Shown here in pieces: positions 1-12,423 of a stretch of 64,000 nt of DNA. The translations under genes and the position numbers were made by a program. The notes under the pieces were generated by a model. That model did not search any database and had not been told where the DNA came from. It worked only from the letters and a program-made list of their open reading frames with translations. The stretch is from Actinomucor elegans (taxonomy: Eukaryota; Mucoromycota; Mucoromycetes; Mucorales; Mucoraceae), in NCBI GenBank assembly GCA_026027325.1, contig JAMSLZ010000016.1, positions 1 to 64,000 on the forward strand. Direction: 5' to 3'. Every line of letters begins with the position of its first letter. The stretch's first letter is position 1.

Positions 1-1766
1 ACTCTACATTAAATAACATAAACCGCTATATCACTCACGTATGTCAATCGAACTTACCATGGTGCCACGAATACTAAGAACAATGGCATTCAATTTTCGA
101 TCTCTAGCAATATAATAGCTTGGCCTAAACGCAGCTGCTGTTCTTAACTCATAAGCTAGCAGATCTTCCTTGGGTATTTCTAAATGCTCGCAAATTGACA
201 ACGCGTCAGATTGAGCTCTCACTGCGTCAGAAATATGCCGTTTCCCTTTCCTATAAAATTTAAGCCCTTCCAGCCGTACGATGCCATGGCGTATCTCACA
301 TATAAGAGCCATTTCAATTTCTGAACATCTTCGACTAGATCCCAAGTCCTTTCTCGAGGTAAATCGCTGTAAAACTTTTCTACTACATTGAACCCAGATA
401 ATATCTGTAGATTAGACAGTTCAAACCCTTGACCCTTGTATAGTTGTGTTAATATGCATTTCTGTACAATAATTGTATTACTTACAAATGCAACAAGCAG
501 CTTTCCAATAGCTCGAAATACTTGATTGGTCTCTTTGGCCATTGTCCAAGATCCAATTGTATCCAAGATAGGAAAAGACTTGAGTGTGTCATCATCCGTG
601 TTTGCCAAGAGTTGGCTTCCTTGCAAGGTTTCCTTGTTGATATCTGGTGTTTTGGGTTGGCAGCTTCTGACGCTCGTGGCTACAGATGGATTATTGATAC
701 TTTCATTCGATGTATAACCAAAGAATGAAGATACTGTTTCAAGTATGCCGCCTTTTGTATGATCGTTCGTTGAAGCAATAGACTCTGGTCTCTTTAGGCT
801 ATTAGCGCGTGATATGGGATACGTCAGAGACACTCTTTTGGTTGTATTTCAGATGTCAACCCAGCTTCTCTTCATCATCAACACTACTATCATCTGGATA
901 ATCCACACCATCGTCCTTTTCATTGTGATCTCTTTGTTCAAACTTTTTAAATTGAATATTATCCGTTTTTCGCTGCGACTTGAGGTGCCGATTAAACTCT
1001 TCTATCAGCTCAAGGTCGCTAAGTCGCTGGTTCTCGCTGGTATGAGAGATGTCAATATTATCCATAGATTTGGATAACAAAGCTTTCTTTTGTTGGTCCA
1101 CGAGCCAATTCATTGTTGAGAAATCAAACGACATACTGCGCTGTTCTTCACCCAATTGCTGCTGCTGCTGCTGCTGCGATTTGGATGGGTATCGATACTG
1201 GTACGCTATTTCGGCTTGAATAGCGCCTACACCGGATGTCATGAGCGCTTTTCGACTTACTTGTGATGTGGCACCTAATGACAACTTCTTTTCCAAAACT
1301 TCGTAGTAACTTGTAAATATTTCTGGCATGCCTTCTAAGTTATTAATCGTATTTCCGCTCTGCCAATGTGCTTGTCTATAAAGAAGGTGCCATTATCGTA
1401 TAAATCTAACTGTATTGTATCAAACAATTGATTATGGTATGTGACTTTGAGCTCGAATCCTTCGTTCCATGATCCCTGAGGATATTCGGATATAGATGTT
1501 TTATGGTAATGGTCTTTAACCACTGTTAACATATCTACTTATGGATAATATCGACAATCAGTTACCTCCTAGTGTTATTGTCACATAAGGCCGTTTTACT
1601 GGTGTATTAAGAAAACAATTCTTGATAGTTATCTAATGAAACACACTTCAGATAAATAGTTTGAGAATTTTCTAAATTTGACTGGACTGCTTACTCGTAA
1701 TGTTCCTGGTGACAATGTTGGTGTATGCTTTCTAATGAGCGAAGGTTGATTACCCTTTGAAGTCAT
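1..1766 (-). CDS. C2-domain sn-1 diacylglycerol lipase-like protein (5' part; gene runs off the left edge; frameshifted)
   Basis: Likely a serine lipase that releases 2-acylglycerol from diacylglycerol at membranes. The N-terminal C2 domain can be assembled from short exons: 1766-1695 (ends PGTLR), about 1632-1566 (NCFLNTPVKRPYVTITLG) and the block from about 1532 (ending HIGRAEIRL). Then come the conserved joins LEGMPEIFTSYYEVL, RYAMASYGWKGLNF and EHLEIPKEDLL, and the start of the class-3 lipase domain (NAIVLSIRGTM) before a GTAAGT donor at the left edge. The catalytic serine lies outside the window. A glutamine run (CTG repeats near 1159-1180) sits in a linker. The frame breaks near 1345, 845 and 240, each repairable by 1-nt indels, mostly in short homopolymers, so this is either a decaying gene or sequence error. 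The start at 1766 is chosen because that exon supplies the first C2 strand. The family call is by motif only. Confidence 0.72.
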
Positions 1767-2465
1767 TTCATATATGTACAAAAAAGAAAAAAAATGGTAT
1801 AAAAGAAAGAACGATCAGGTTCTTCTAGTGCTTCAAGGTATTCATGTACCGCGCAGGTAGCCTTTTAGGCTTGAATTGCATTACGCGCTTTTTACGCACT
1901 AATAGTGCTTCTATTATAACAAAATCTCTTGAAAAATTATACACATAGAATAAAGCAAAACTATAACTTTTTACATGCATCATTTTTTTTGGGCACCTAA
2001 TCTTTTTCGAATGACACATGTTTAGCGATGATGGGTGCACCGAAAAGCATTCCCGTTACACAGTCTAGTTTGTTTGCATTGACGTTTTGCTAGTAGAACA
2101 CGGCAAAATGTGCATTACGCTTCTTTTGCTTCTGATAAAATATACACATGAACGTGCTTTCAGTGTGCTTCTCTCAGCCCTGTCATTGGATTTGTATAAC
2201 AACTATTACAGTTTTATGAGAGTTGATATTAGCTGCCTTAAACTTAGTCAGGCTATTCCTCCAAACATAAATATGCTAACTAAGCCCTGCTCTTTAACTT
2301 GCGCAACTAAAAAATGCCAGCAATGTATTTGAACTTTAGAATTTCCCATTTCTTATGGTACTTTTTCTTTAGTAGATCAGCAAGTAACTGCTATGAAATG
2401 TCACCATTTTTATTGGCTACCGGTGATTTAACAAAAAGTGACAACGACGACCGCATAGTGAAAGT
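1767..2465. other. Intergenic stretch, probable upstream region of the lipase-like gene
   Basis: AT-rich with no recognisable gene. A 71-codon open frame on the minus strand (1825-2040) has no domain I recognise and no splice context. A TATAAAAG-like string near 1799 could belong to a promoter, but nothing decides it. Confidence 0.4.
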
Positions 2466-3575
2466 GCTTCAATAGTTCAATCCTACCTACCTACTCCCCG
2501 AGCCATTGATCAAGCCGTTGGTCCCGATGAACTGATTCCTGGTCACCCTGGACTCAGGACACTGCTTGCTACTGATGTATTTACTTTTGATTTTGGATCC
2601 CAAACTATCAGAACACGGGAACGTCATGAACTTCAGCGTTCCCCAGGAGTATCTCGATATGCTATCAACCTGTTCAAAAACAACTATCTCATTCTACATG
2701 CCTTCTTTTATGCACACATACTCAAAGGACCCCGTTCCGCTGATCATTTTGACCTTCGATCTATTGATCTTACTTCATTCTGCCAATCTTTCTTTCGGCC
2801 TGCCATTCTACCTTTATCTCAACCTCCACCAATCAACTCAATCGAACACTACAAATCATTAATCCCAACAAAGACTTCTTCCATTCCTCTTATGTCACCA
2901 ACAATGGAAACTTTTGGAAAATCCAAATTCCACTCCCTGCACGTACAATCTGGTATCGTACTATTCACAACAAGATACCAACCAAAGTCCTCCTCCACAA
3001 ACATATCCAATCAAAACATCCCTCACCAAACTGTCCTCTTTGTTCATCTTATATTCCAACTAGAGAAACACTAGATCACTTTATCTTCGAATGTCTACTC
3101 AAATTTTATGTCTGGCAAACCATCTACTACGCCTATATTCGGCACTCTCTTCCCTCCCCACCACCCAACAGGATCACTCTATCCTCATTCTACCTACTAC
3201 TACACCTTTCATTCCCGACTGTTCATTGAACATCCTATCCACTATTCCCCAAACTCACTTCACTTCAAATCTTCGCATGTACTCTTCAGTGCGTTTGGCA
3301 GGCGCATTGGCGATTTGTTTTCGATGATATTCCTTTTCGTCCCTCAAAAGTACTTAAATCAATAGCACGACTTCTTACCCAGCTTGACTCGGAACTGCAG
3401 CTTGACTCGAACCACAGCCATCAATAGGTACTCTCCTTATGTAACCACCAATTCCTTCCATTCATTCAATTGTCAACTTAATTTATATTATACCAGTCTT
3501 TTATTCCTCTCACACCTGACGTTTAAAGGACCTTAAATAAAAATGGAGCCCGCTCCCCTACAAAAAAAAATAATA
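2466..3575 (+). pseudogene. Degenerate 3' end of a non-LTR retrotransposon (ORF2 tail with RVT zinc-binding motif)
   Basis: Read across frames, the plus strand gives FWKIQIPLPARTIWYRTIHN, then NKIPTKVLLHKHI, then CPLCSSYIPTRETLDHFIFEC. This is the C-x2-C ... H-x4-C pattern of the reverse-transcriptase zinc-binding tail found at the C terminus of many LINE ORF2 proteins. Several frameshifts and stops show it is dead. It ends with an A-rich tail (ACAAAAAAAAATAATAATG, about 3560-3575), as expected for a 5'-truncated LINE insertion. It is not related in sequence to the LINE array further right. It lies between the lipase-like gene and the RhoGAP gene. Confidence 0.65.
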
Positions 3576-3909
3576 ATGCTTCCAAGGTCAATAGCAGTCA
3601 GCCAATGGAATTTGCATATGCACATCATATGGGATATATCTAGTATCAGAGAAATGCTACGATGACGTTAAGAAAATGAAGATGCTAAAGGGATTAACGT
3701 TGCATATGCTAAGGGCTCGAATGTGGCTTGAAAAATACTACCGACTTGGTAATAGCTAGCTCAACCGATAATTGAGTTATAGAGTGAAACTGACACTATT
3801 CAAACATGCGTAATATGGCTTTCTTTTTATATGCTAAAAAGACTGAAGTATACAAAATATAATATGAAGAGTGTATATATATATAACAAAATAAGAAACA
3901 GAGAAATTA
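3576..3909. other. Intergenic, downstream of the RhoGAP gene
   Basis: AT-rich and without a recognisable gene. It includes the 3' flank of the minus-strand RhoGAP gene. A short TATATATA run lies at about 3877-3892. Confidence 0.4.
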
Positions 3910-6900
3910 TTATATATAACCGGCATTCTGACGAGGTGGTACTGCTGGCAAAGTAATACCATCTATCGTATTGTTGGTAGAACAAGATTCTTGTTCGCCT
4001 TTTGATTGGAAGCTACCTAATAACTTACTAAGGTCTTCCCCTCGTTGAAGAGGCGGCAAGTGCATACGACGATGGTCTGCAGCAGATAATGAGGTGATCG
4101 TACTGGTAGCACTTCCTGTGATGGTTTCAATGACAAAGAGAGTGTCCATATGGTTCAATATGAATTCAATAATATTAATTTTGTGGTTCATTTCCAAAAG
4201 GTCACGGTTTTCATCCTGATCTCGAAGTAATGTGGGACCAAATATCACTGCAATGTTCTTGGAGGTCATCAAAGTTTCCTTATTTCGCTGTTGGACCTCT
4301 AAAGTAGGCATTTAGTTATTAGGCAATAAAAGTTAGATTGTGATTTTTTTATACCTGTCTAAATGCTGCATCAAATATTTGAGTGTATTAAAGTTTTCAA
4401 TAGGAAGGGTCTGGATCAGCTGAGTCATCGTTTGTAATTGTTCTGCACTATTTGAAATCCTATTGACTGTGTTAGTACTTGTATACATATGTTGTAAGAT
4501 ACTTACTCATGGCATCCATAAACTTGGGATGCAGCTCATAGGTAAAAAGTGGATTAGGCAGTTCTCTAAAGTACTGCTTGAGTACACTTGTTACTGCGCA
4601 AATATCATTCCATTTCTCTTCATCGATCAAGTTGGGTATTTCGCCCTTTTCGAACGCTTGTTGAATTTGTCTCATTTGTCCTACGCCACCCGACTTTTCT
4701 GTAGATACCCTCATAGTCCATACCTATATAGTAATCAATTAAGAAATGTACAAACTTGCTTATAATTGATGTTTACCTCTGGATTCAACTGATTCAATAC
4801 ACTTTTCAACCACCAATGGCACTTTACTCTTTTCCGCTTGCACTTGCTTGATTAAATCATTACCAAACATGAATCTTGTCGCGTCTGCATCCGATTTATT
4901 CATATCCAGACTTAATTTTCTGTAGCATACTTGTGGAACACTATAAACGCACTTGCTGTGACATACATACCGCACTCTAATATTGCAATTAGTTTTCATA
5001 TAATTATATCTTATTGGACACAACTGTACCTGAGCAATTTCAATTCACTCACTCGCCACATTTTTTCGCTACCTGCTTCACATTAATGGGTCTTATGACT
5101 TGGTTGAGCAAAATGGTGTTACCACCAGCTCGACTCTAGCGAGTCCTTTTTCAACAAGCTTTCAGAGACCGGCTCTAGAGATCTGCGTTTTGGTCATAAG
5201 GATAGAGATGATTTTATCTTCTTGATGTTTATGCTGCCAGAGCCACTTTTATTGCGTCTAAATTTAAACAAGTTTTGGTGCCGCGGATCCATTGAAACTA
5301 TCCCGCTGCGCAAGTTTAGCCGTTGGAAGGTACATCTTTGATATCCGACATACTCGTAGAATGCGTAAGGCAAATAGATCCAGTTGAAAGATTACGTCTA
5401 TGCGCGGGGTTACTGCGGTACTACTACCGCTATTACTATGGCTATGACCTTTCGCAACTTCTTCAGATGTGGTAAAAATCCAGTACTTGTAGGCTGAACC
5501 TTGGCTTCTTGCTCTTTTTCCATCACAACGGCGTGATAGAGTATTGTTTAACTGAGTCAATTCAGCATTCTGGTATTCAACAAAATCTATCTGAAATAAT
5601 GTCTTCTCTACCCTTGATCAACTTGGCATAGTTGGATTAGCAAGCGCCATATCTTTTTGCATCGAATTGAGTTGCTGTTGATAAGCATGCTGCAGTCTTT
5701 CCAGTGCAAATCTTGAGGTTTTTGGACTCGCAAATAGCTTTTCAATGTTCTTGGAGTGTGTTTCCAGTTCACTAACTAAACTATCACGCTCAGATCTGAG
5801 TTCATGACAGATTAGCTCGAGATCGGCCTTGTATGGGTTCAAATCTTCGATCTCCTGTTTGTTATAATGAATAAAATCATTGCTATTGAATATAGAAGCT
5901 TGCTGATAAAAGGTCAGTTCGCTTTTGAGTCGAACAATGGATTGTTCTGCATCTCTTCTGGCTTGAACTTCAGAAGCATAAACCGTCTTTGACCATATGG
6001 AATTCATCTAAAGCTTTTCGACTAATAGTCTGCACGAGTATTTAAGTATATGTACTAAAAGACTCCTATTTATATGTACCTTGATTTTGTTGAATTTGCC
6101 TTCAACTTCTTTTAAACGGGCCTTGCTCTCAGCCAGTTCACGTTTTAATTCACGTATTTGAGTACTGTAGTCGAGATGATCTAGTGCCTCCAATCGATTG
6201 TTATCCATAGAATTTCGATGTGTGTCCTCACTGTTTCTTTGACCCATCAGCATATTATTTAGTTCAGTAATATCATTTGATTCCAGTACAGGCGTTTTAA
6301 GTATATCATCTGCATAAGCATTGACAATGGATGTGGTGGAAGAAGATCTATAAGTAGCATTAGGTCTAGTTGGAGCTACAGTATCGTTGACTCGACTCTA
6401 TTATATAAACTGTGAGTGATTGCATGCAATTTAAGGCGAATTCGTACATTGTTTTCTTTCGTCTCTTCGTTTCAACCTCAAAAGTTTTTCTGGCTTCATG
6501 GCATTTGTGCAATAGATTCCCTTAATAAAAAGATATAAATAAACCCGAGAATTTTGCATGTAATACAAGATGTATACCTTGCTTGTTTGTGTAAATACTA
6601 AATCATCAATCTTTTTGCTACATTGAACGCACCGAAAGCAATCTGCATGATATGCTTCATCACCTACACAAAATGGTTACCATTGGCAGCTATTTCAATC
6701 ATTTTCCGTTTTACCTGTCATAATGGCTTCGTCTTTATTGTCTTTGAACAAGCATGGCAGCTATAAGAACAGGTCTTCGCAAATGGGGCTAACCGTCTCG
6801 TAATAGTAACAAGTTACTATAACATTCGACCAATTTGTGGCACTTGGCACAACGGAAACTATGGAAATACTTAGGTATTTTTTTTTTAGAAATCAAAAAA

Positions 6901-7041
6901 GTATTTACCATTCAAATGCCAAATGCCATCACCAAATTGAACCACTGAACCATCTTCAATAGGCTTTTGGCAGCCTTGACAGTGAGGATCGTCACATTCT
7001 TCTCCAGTTACATTGTCTGCATTCTCATAGTATGAATCCAT
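3910..7041 (-). CDS. LIM-domain, coiled-coil, C1 and RhoGAP protein (Rho GTPase-activating protein, Rga type)
   Basis: Predicted to switch off Rho/Cdc42-type GTPases at sites of polar growth. From the N terminus (ATG at 7041): LIM zinc fingers (CDDPHCQGCQKPIEDG..., then FRCVQCSKKIDDLVFTQ at about 6600-6650); coiled coil with long heptad stretches (5618-6253); a C1-like zinc domain ending VCHSKCVYSVPQVC (about 4930-4975); and the RhoGAP domain from MFGNDLIKQV through GIYR, FRELPNPLFTYEL (about 4560) and KNIAVIFGPTLLR (about 4225), ending at a TAA at 3910. Short GT-AG introns separate the exons, for example about 4312-4355. Two odd points: after GMDYEGIYRK an extra A in a run shifts the frame (about 4702), and the C1 N-terminal half also needs a 1-nt correction near 5085. 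Exon borders are approximate. The order LIM-coiled coil-C1-GAP is known for fungal Rho GAPs. Confidence 0.82.
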
Positions 7042-7231
7042 AACTCCTTTACAAAAACAAAAAGAGTTGGTTTTCTTTTTTTACTTATTTATTTATTTCT
7101 TGGTTCAAATAAAAGAAAAAGAAAAAGGGAGTCTACAACAAAAAAAGAAGAAAAAGAAAAAAGTGTGGCTCAAAAAAAAGCTTAATTTTTATTATTCTCG
7201 GTTCAGGCAACGAAAAAGCGGTGGACCATTT

Positions 7232-9058
7232 TTATTTCTTCATAAGCTCTTGCGCAATACGTAGAACAAACTTGTCATAGCCATATTGACCTAATAATTG
7301 TAATCCGATAGGATTGGTTGTATTAAAAGGTACAGTAATCGCTGGTATTCCCGCTAAATTGGCTGGCAAGGTCATCACATCATCAATATATTCTTCATAC
7401 TGCCATTATTATTAGATTGTGCTAGAGTCGGTTGCAGGTGATGTTGCACTAGGAACCAGTAATATATCACCTGTCCATCATTATGAACTTGATTATATAT
7501 AGATTAGGCAGTTTAAAACTTGATTAAACTCTTCCTGCAAAAGTCTACGCGCTTTTGAGCTGGCAAGAATAGAGTTTCATAGGTTCTGAGTAAATTGTCA
7601 GTATATATGCAAACAATGCGTACATCAAAAATATTACCCTGCTGTTAATACATGCGTACCAAGCAAGATACGTTTCTTGACTTCATCACCAAAGCCAGCT
7701 GAACGCGTGTCTTGATATAATAACTGATTTACATCATCAGGGCTCCGATAGCCTAATAACCATTAATATTAATAATCATTGGGTAGAAAGAGGGAGGTCT
7801 AGAACTACTTGCCATAACGTATGCCATCATATCTCGATAGATTTGAACTTGCTTCGGCTAGAGCAATAATATAATAAGCTGGTAATGCCAAAGAGACATG
7901 AGGTATAGATACGGATACAATAGTGGCACCCAAGTGTTGTAAGCGCTGAATGCCTTGACGCCACACATCAATCACCTGTTTCGAAAGTGAATCCACATAG
8001 AATTCCTGTGGTATACCTACTGTCAATCCTTTTAAATCTGATGAAGGATATCGAGCTGCTAATTCAGTATCATTTTATCTAATTTATCTCGTAAATCAAT
8101 AGGAATAGACGTTGGATCCTGAATATCATAACTTGAGATGATATCTAGTAAGCGTAAGCGGTTGTACATTGTGAATCTTTACGCTTACCATATACATTGG
8201 CACATTGTTCAATATCTTTTGATAATATACCAACAGTATCTAATGAATTAGCATAAGCTATTAAGCCATGTCGTGAACAACGACCATAGCTTGGTTTAAA
8301 TCCGACTAATCCACAATAAGAAGCCGGCATTCGTACAGATCCACCTGTATCCGATCCTATCGCACTAATAAAATATTATTATTATGATGTCGTCTCCATA
8401 GCGGCATTCAATGTACTAACGCTGTACACATGCCCATGGCTACACTAGCAGCACTACCACCAGAGCTACCACCAGCTGACCTCTCTTCAGTGCCGTTCTT
8501 GTAACTGATTGGGTTTACAACGGGTCCAAAGACACTATGGACATTGGCGGATCTATCTTTTTTTATTAGTATTTTGTAAGACCAAATACTGATGTATGTA
8601 CTTTACCCCATCCCAAATTCATCCATGTTGGTCTTACCAATGATCAAAGCTCCTGCCTTGTTCAATAGCTCAACCACCGTCGCATCATAAGGTGAAATGA
8701 AATCTATTCTGGTAATGTCAATACTCATTGACTTCTATAGTGATTATTTTTTTTATACCTTTAAGCATATTGGAAGCACAGGTGGTAGGCAAAAAATTGG
8801 TGCAAAAGTTGTCTTTGACAGCAATGGTAGTTCCGTCCACAGAACTCAAAAGTGCACCTATACAGTCAAACATGTCATTAAAAGGTTATATAAATTAGAG
8901 ATTTTACCTTGTGCACGTCTGTCATCCGAAGCTTTGGCTTTACTTTCTAAAGCAGTCTTGCTATTGACTGAAACAAAAGCATTAATGTCGGTATTAAAGC
9001 GATCAATCCTGTCGAGCGAATTTTTTAAAAGCAATTGTTGAAGAATTTCGATACTAGA
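7232..9058 (-). CDS. Mitochondrial glutamyl-tRNA(Gln) amidotransferase subunit A-like amidase
   Basis: GatA converts misacylated Glu-tRNA(Gln) to Gln-tRNA(Gln) in mitochondria and belongs to the amidase-signature family. Visible blocks in order: [11 protein letters not shown] with the catalytic Lys (about 8820), [20 protein letters not shown] and TNMDEFGMG (8600-8690), the Ser-rich GGSSGGSAA loop with the cis-Ser/Ser nucleophile pair (about 8440-8475), [17 protein letters not shown] (8280-8330), [32 protein letters not shown] (7800-8030), and a C terminus [14 protein letters not shown] ending at TAA 7232. Introns are short, for example about 8140-8191. At least three places need 1-nt corrections (AAAA near 8080; two near 7410-7450). 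The true start was not resolved: the open exon reaches 9058 but no convincing ATG is in frame. Other amidases share the fold, but the tRNA-subunit-specific [13 protein letters not shown] block favours GatA. Confidence 0.82.
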
Positions 9059-9291
9059 ACGCGGTTAGAATGGTACCAAACTGGTTAAATCATAATAATG
9101 CAGTTATTTACGAGCGTGAGAGCAGGGTAATGTTGAATATGCTTGGTAATGGATCGAGATAACATGCCAAATGTATTTGTAGAGACTAAGAATAAAATAG
9201 GTCTGACAAGCCCTGCATTTCTTTGTTGGTTGTATGCGGAATTTGAATAATTGAAATGATATTTGCTCTAGTGTGCATGTTTTAAATATTC

Positions 9292-9685
9292 ATGCTTTCT
9301 TCCGCAAAAAAAAAAATAAAGCCTAAATCATACGCTCAAGCAGCAAAATCGGCCACCCCTTCAGCTAAAATTTCACTACTCCAATCTGAATTTCAAGATT
9401 GTCTGACAACGAGAAGTACAATCTCATTCTACAAACGAGAATTTATCGCACTCCCCGTAACAAAGATGCATGACTTTTGACATTTCAACATTGAAGGGTA
9501 AATGCACCGACCAACAGGTGATGATAGCAGTTAAAGTGCAGCATCCTAGCTCTCATGCCTGTTCACCCCTCAGCGATGGTACTACTTGTTACCTAGAAGT
9601 TTATATTATCTACCCTCACAATGATAACAACGCCATTGGTAAAAAGGGAGTTGTCTTTGAAAACTCCAACCTTAGAATCTGTTGA
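9292..9685 (+). pseudogene. Unrecognised remnant, possibly a retroelement ORF1/Gag N-terminus
   Basis: Two overlapping frames (9292-9480 and 9470-9685) join across a 1-nt shift at MHDF/DISTLKGK, so they look like one broken protein of about 130 residues. The N terminus is basic with SYAQAAK, a string common in retroelement ORF1 proteins. Otherwise I do not recognise it. It is cut on its right by a solo LTR starting at 9680. It could instead be the end of a lost host gene. Confidence 0.3.
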
Positions 9686-9987
9686 GTTTGCACAATAAAA
9701 TAATAAAGAAGATCAAAAGAAGTACTTTTTGAGATTGTGCTTTATTATCAAAGATAAATATAAAGATGAAGATCCTATAACTATGTCTAAACTAAACCTA
9801 TTTATACTAATCGTCTATCTAAGTGTGGTGAAGAGGATTTAAGAAGATGTTATGTTATAGGTCTATGTTCTAGATATATATCCATCTGAGACATGAATCT
9901 TAAACATATCAACTTGAGTACTTCCGTAGAGATGAGATTGATAATGAATAAGTTATTATTCATTACAATAATCTCTATTCTATAACA
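9680..9987 (-). repeat. Solo LTR of the chromovirus family, inverted, without target duplication
   Basis: 308 bp matching, on the minus strand, the 309-bp LTR of the chromovirus at 21035-30102. It runs from TGTTGAGTTTGCACA at the left to CTATAACA at the right. The flanking 5-mers differ (GAATC and CTAAG). The right flank is a Tc1-type transposase fragment and the left flank is unrelated, so this is a recombinant or deletion product and not a clean solo LTR. Confidence 0.8.
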
Positions 9988-10204
9988 CTAAGGTATCTTT
10001 AAGTGATGACTGAAGTATTTCAACGTATAAAGATGAGTTTATCGTGCCTTCAATGATTGTAGTACCATAACCAGGGCCTTTCGCTGTTATGCAGCTCCAA
10101 AACATGACACTACCGCCTTCCTGCTGAACTTGAAGATCGAAATGGTGAGGGCGCACAACATCATTTATGTCGTATACACGCTTATATTCACAGGCTATAC
10201 ATAC
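9988..10204 (-). pseudogene. Fragment of a Tc1/mariner-type transposase
   Basis: The minus strand encodes NDVVRPHHFDLQVQQEGG and then SVMFWSCITAKGPGYGTT, ending LQSSLKDTL, where the inverted LTR cuts it. It is closely similar to the Tc1-type copy at 27166-28824. It keeps a Gln codon where that copy has an in-frame TAG, showing that the TAG there is a mutation. It contains only the middle of the catalytic domain. Confidence 0.7.
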
Positions 10205-10208
10205 GACA

Positions 10209-10632
10209 TGTCTCAATTAAAGCTATCTAACTGCGTAACTGATTGACCCGACAAACAGGTTTCACCAATCAAGCAATCACGCATAATCAATTAAGCTTCT
10301 AGATCGATTCATCATCACTTGTCATTAACATTACTCATCAGTAATAATACAAGAACCAATACAAGAACAGTACGTTTACTTGTATAAACTAATTCTACCG
10401 TAACTTGCAAGTAATCGGCTAAACATGAATTATTGTTTCATTCATTCATTCTCAGCAGTACCTGTCAATCGGTTAAACATAAGACCTTTAACTAATATAA
10501 ATACACCTTCATTTTATGATCGAAATAAAGAATCAATAACTATCTTATTACCAATCAGTAATCTGATTACATATACAAGTCTTATTATTATTACGTGAAT
10601 CTTTGGTCTTTAGCTACTTCGGATTCAACACA
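10209..10632 (+). repeat. Possible solo LTR (unassigned family)
   Basis: It begins TGTCTCAATT and ends TTCAACACA. It contains a TATAAATA-like box (about 10498) and an AATAAAG signal (about 10525) in the order expected of an LTR. The right end abuts LINE sequence (TTGGGTCTAAGG). No matching target duplication was found, and no internal region or second copy is present. Confidence 0.4.
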
Positions 10633-11243
10633 TTGGGTCTAAGGCTCCCTCGTCCTGGTCATTGGAAGAAGTACTGGACAGCTGATCTGGAAGCTGCTGC
10701 TCGAGAACGTGATCGTCTTTATTGCCGTTGGCGTCGTTCATTTGGTGTTGACAAGGCTTATTACTGGCATCTTCATCTACAAGCTCACAAGTCGTTTCGT
10801 CGGTGCTGTTGCTGCTGCAAAAAGACTCTCCTGGAAGAACTTTTGCATGTCACTCCAAAAGGACTTTGCCAAGGCCACTGCGACCATGTCTAGGCTGAAA
10901 CGCCGGAAAGAAACCTCTGCTACGTATGCTCATCCTGATGGCCCTCAAGCATCTCAGTCAATTCTATGGCTACACACCTGGCTACAGTGTATGATGGTTC
11001 TCTTTATCAACTGCTTCTCGTCCCCTGGCTGCTCCTGACTTTGGTTTAGAAGTGCCTTTCCTGGTGTCTGATGAAGAAGTGTCTTGGATTTTCTCGGTGG
11101 AAACCTTGGTTGAGCATATCAAACAGTTGCCGAATCGCAAAGCTCCTGGTCCTGATCATCTAAAAGCTGAAATGCTCAAGGCTGCTGGTGATTTACTTGC
11201 TCCTGTTCTCTCTTTGCTATTCCAGGTTTGTTACCAATGGTGC

Positions 11244-11749
11244 TGTTGTAAACGCTCATAATTATATTAATAAGAGAATACTGTACAGATAGAAAATCGT
11301 ATAGATATCCTTATATATAGCTGCAGAAGTGTATAAAGCATTATTACCAAGAACCAGAATGTAAATGACTGTATTTGATTATGTTAAAATATCTTTATTT
11401 ATATATCACTCTGAGCAAGTAGACGCTAATTGATAAATACTATCTCTCACACCAAATATTACATTCAATACTATTACCTTTGGATATATTGATCCCGACA
11501 CTCCTCGCCGCTAATCTTGGTCCGCTCATTTGGTTATTATCCCTGGTCTTCTTTATACGCAGTCCAACCTTGTTCCTGGCAAATCGTAATATGAATTTAG
11601 AATCAAGTACCGACCAAGAAAAAGTATATAAGAGATGCGTTTTATCACCTTTTGACCAGTTAATCAATTCTTGATCTCTAATAAAAAACTATCCACAGTT
11701 TTAAAAGTATTTCTATCTTCCAAAATCTTTATCTACCACCTTTACAACA
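11244..11749 (+). repeat. LTR, about 500-bp family, at a deletion junction
   Basis: It starts TGTTGTAAACGCTCAT and ends TTTACAACA, an 8-bp inverted TGTTGTAA/TTACAACA end pair. It is related to the LTR at 13880-16028. The flanking 5-mers (GGTGC and CTGAT) do not match. The flanking LINE sequences come from widely separated parts of ORF2, so a deletion or inter-element recombination has occurred here. Confidence 0.75.
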
Positions 11750-11830
11750 CTGATGATTGCTTGATATCATTGCTGAACTCTTCTCGAGACAATTCTCCTT
11801 CTGGTCTTGGCTACACTCGATTGAACAAGC

Positions 11831-12194
11831 TGTTGTAAACATGACTTGTTCAGTGTCCGTCACCAATCAGGTCAATGTTCGACAATGCTTATACTCAGCT
11901 TGTGCTTTGACAGCTTTGTAACGTCGGTTAAGAGATATATATGGAAATCAATGCTTAGTGCAACTAACCTTCATAAACTATCTATCACCGAATATAAAGT
12001 CGTACTAGAATGGATTACTATAAATCCTTGTTAACTCCATGAGCGCAGTCTTTGACTAACTCAATCGTCTATAATATCAAGTTAAATCCGAACTTCAATT
12101 TTGTATAAATAGCTCATCATTTTAATGCTTTAATAAATCAATTCGTTTTATCAGTCTGGTTATTTTTACAGTCTTTATTATATTCGATATAACA
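11831..12194 (+). repeat. Solo LTR with CAAGC target duplication
   Basis: 364 bp from TGTTGTAAACATG to GATATAACA, with identical CAAGC on both sides (11826-11830 and 12195-12199). Removing it and one CAAGC restores LINE ORF2 codons. It contains TATAAATAG (about 12104) and AATAAA (about 12131). Its own family is not otherwise represented in the window. Confidence 0.85.
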
Positions 12195-12423
12195 CAAGCT
12201 TCTATACCTCAATCCTATGTATATGGCATTGCCCAATCCTGTATCTACAGCCTCTCGTCTCAAGTCCTGGTTCTCTGGCTACTGGCAAGATCTCTTTGAC
12301 AAGCAAATGGCTGCTGCTGCTCACACTGGTAAATCGGTTCTTTTGCGTGCTTGTCGGCCCTCTACTTCAAAGCCTGATCCAATACTGTACCTGCCTATGA
12401 CTCGCGCTGCTCGCAGTCGTCTT

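Noticed and set aside
1825..2040. 71-codon minus-strand frame as a gene
   Set aside because: AT-rich, no domain, no splice or neighbour support.
7067..7264. 65-codon plus-strand frame near the GatA-like 3' end
   Set aside because: Low-complexity Lys/Phe sequence from A- and T-runs, opposite to real exons.
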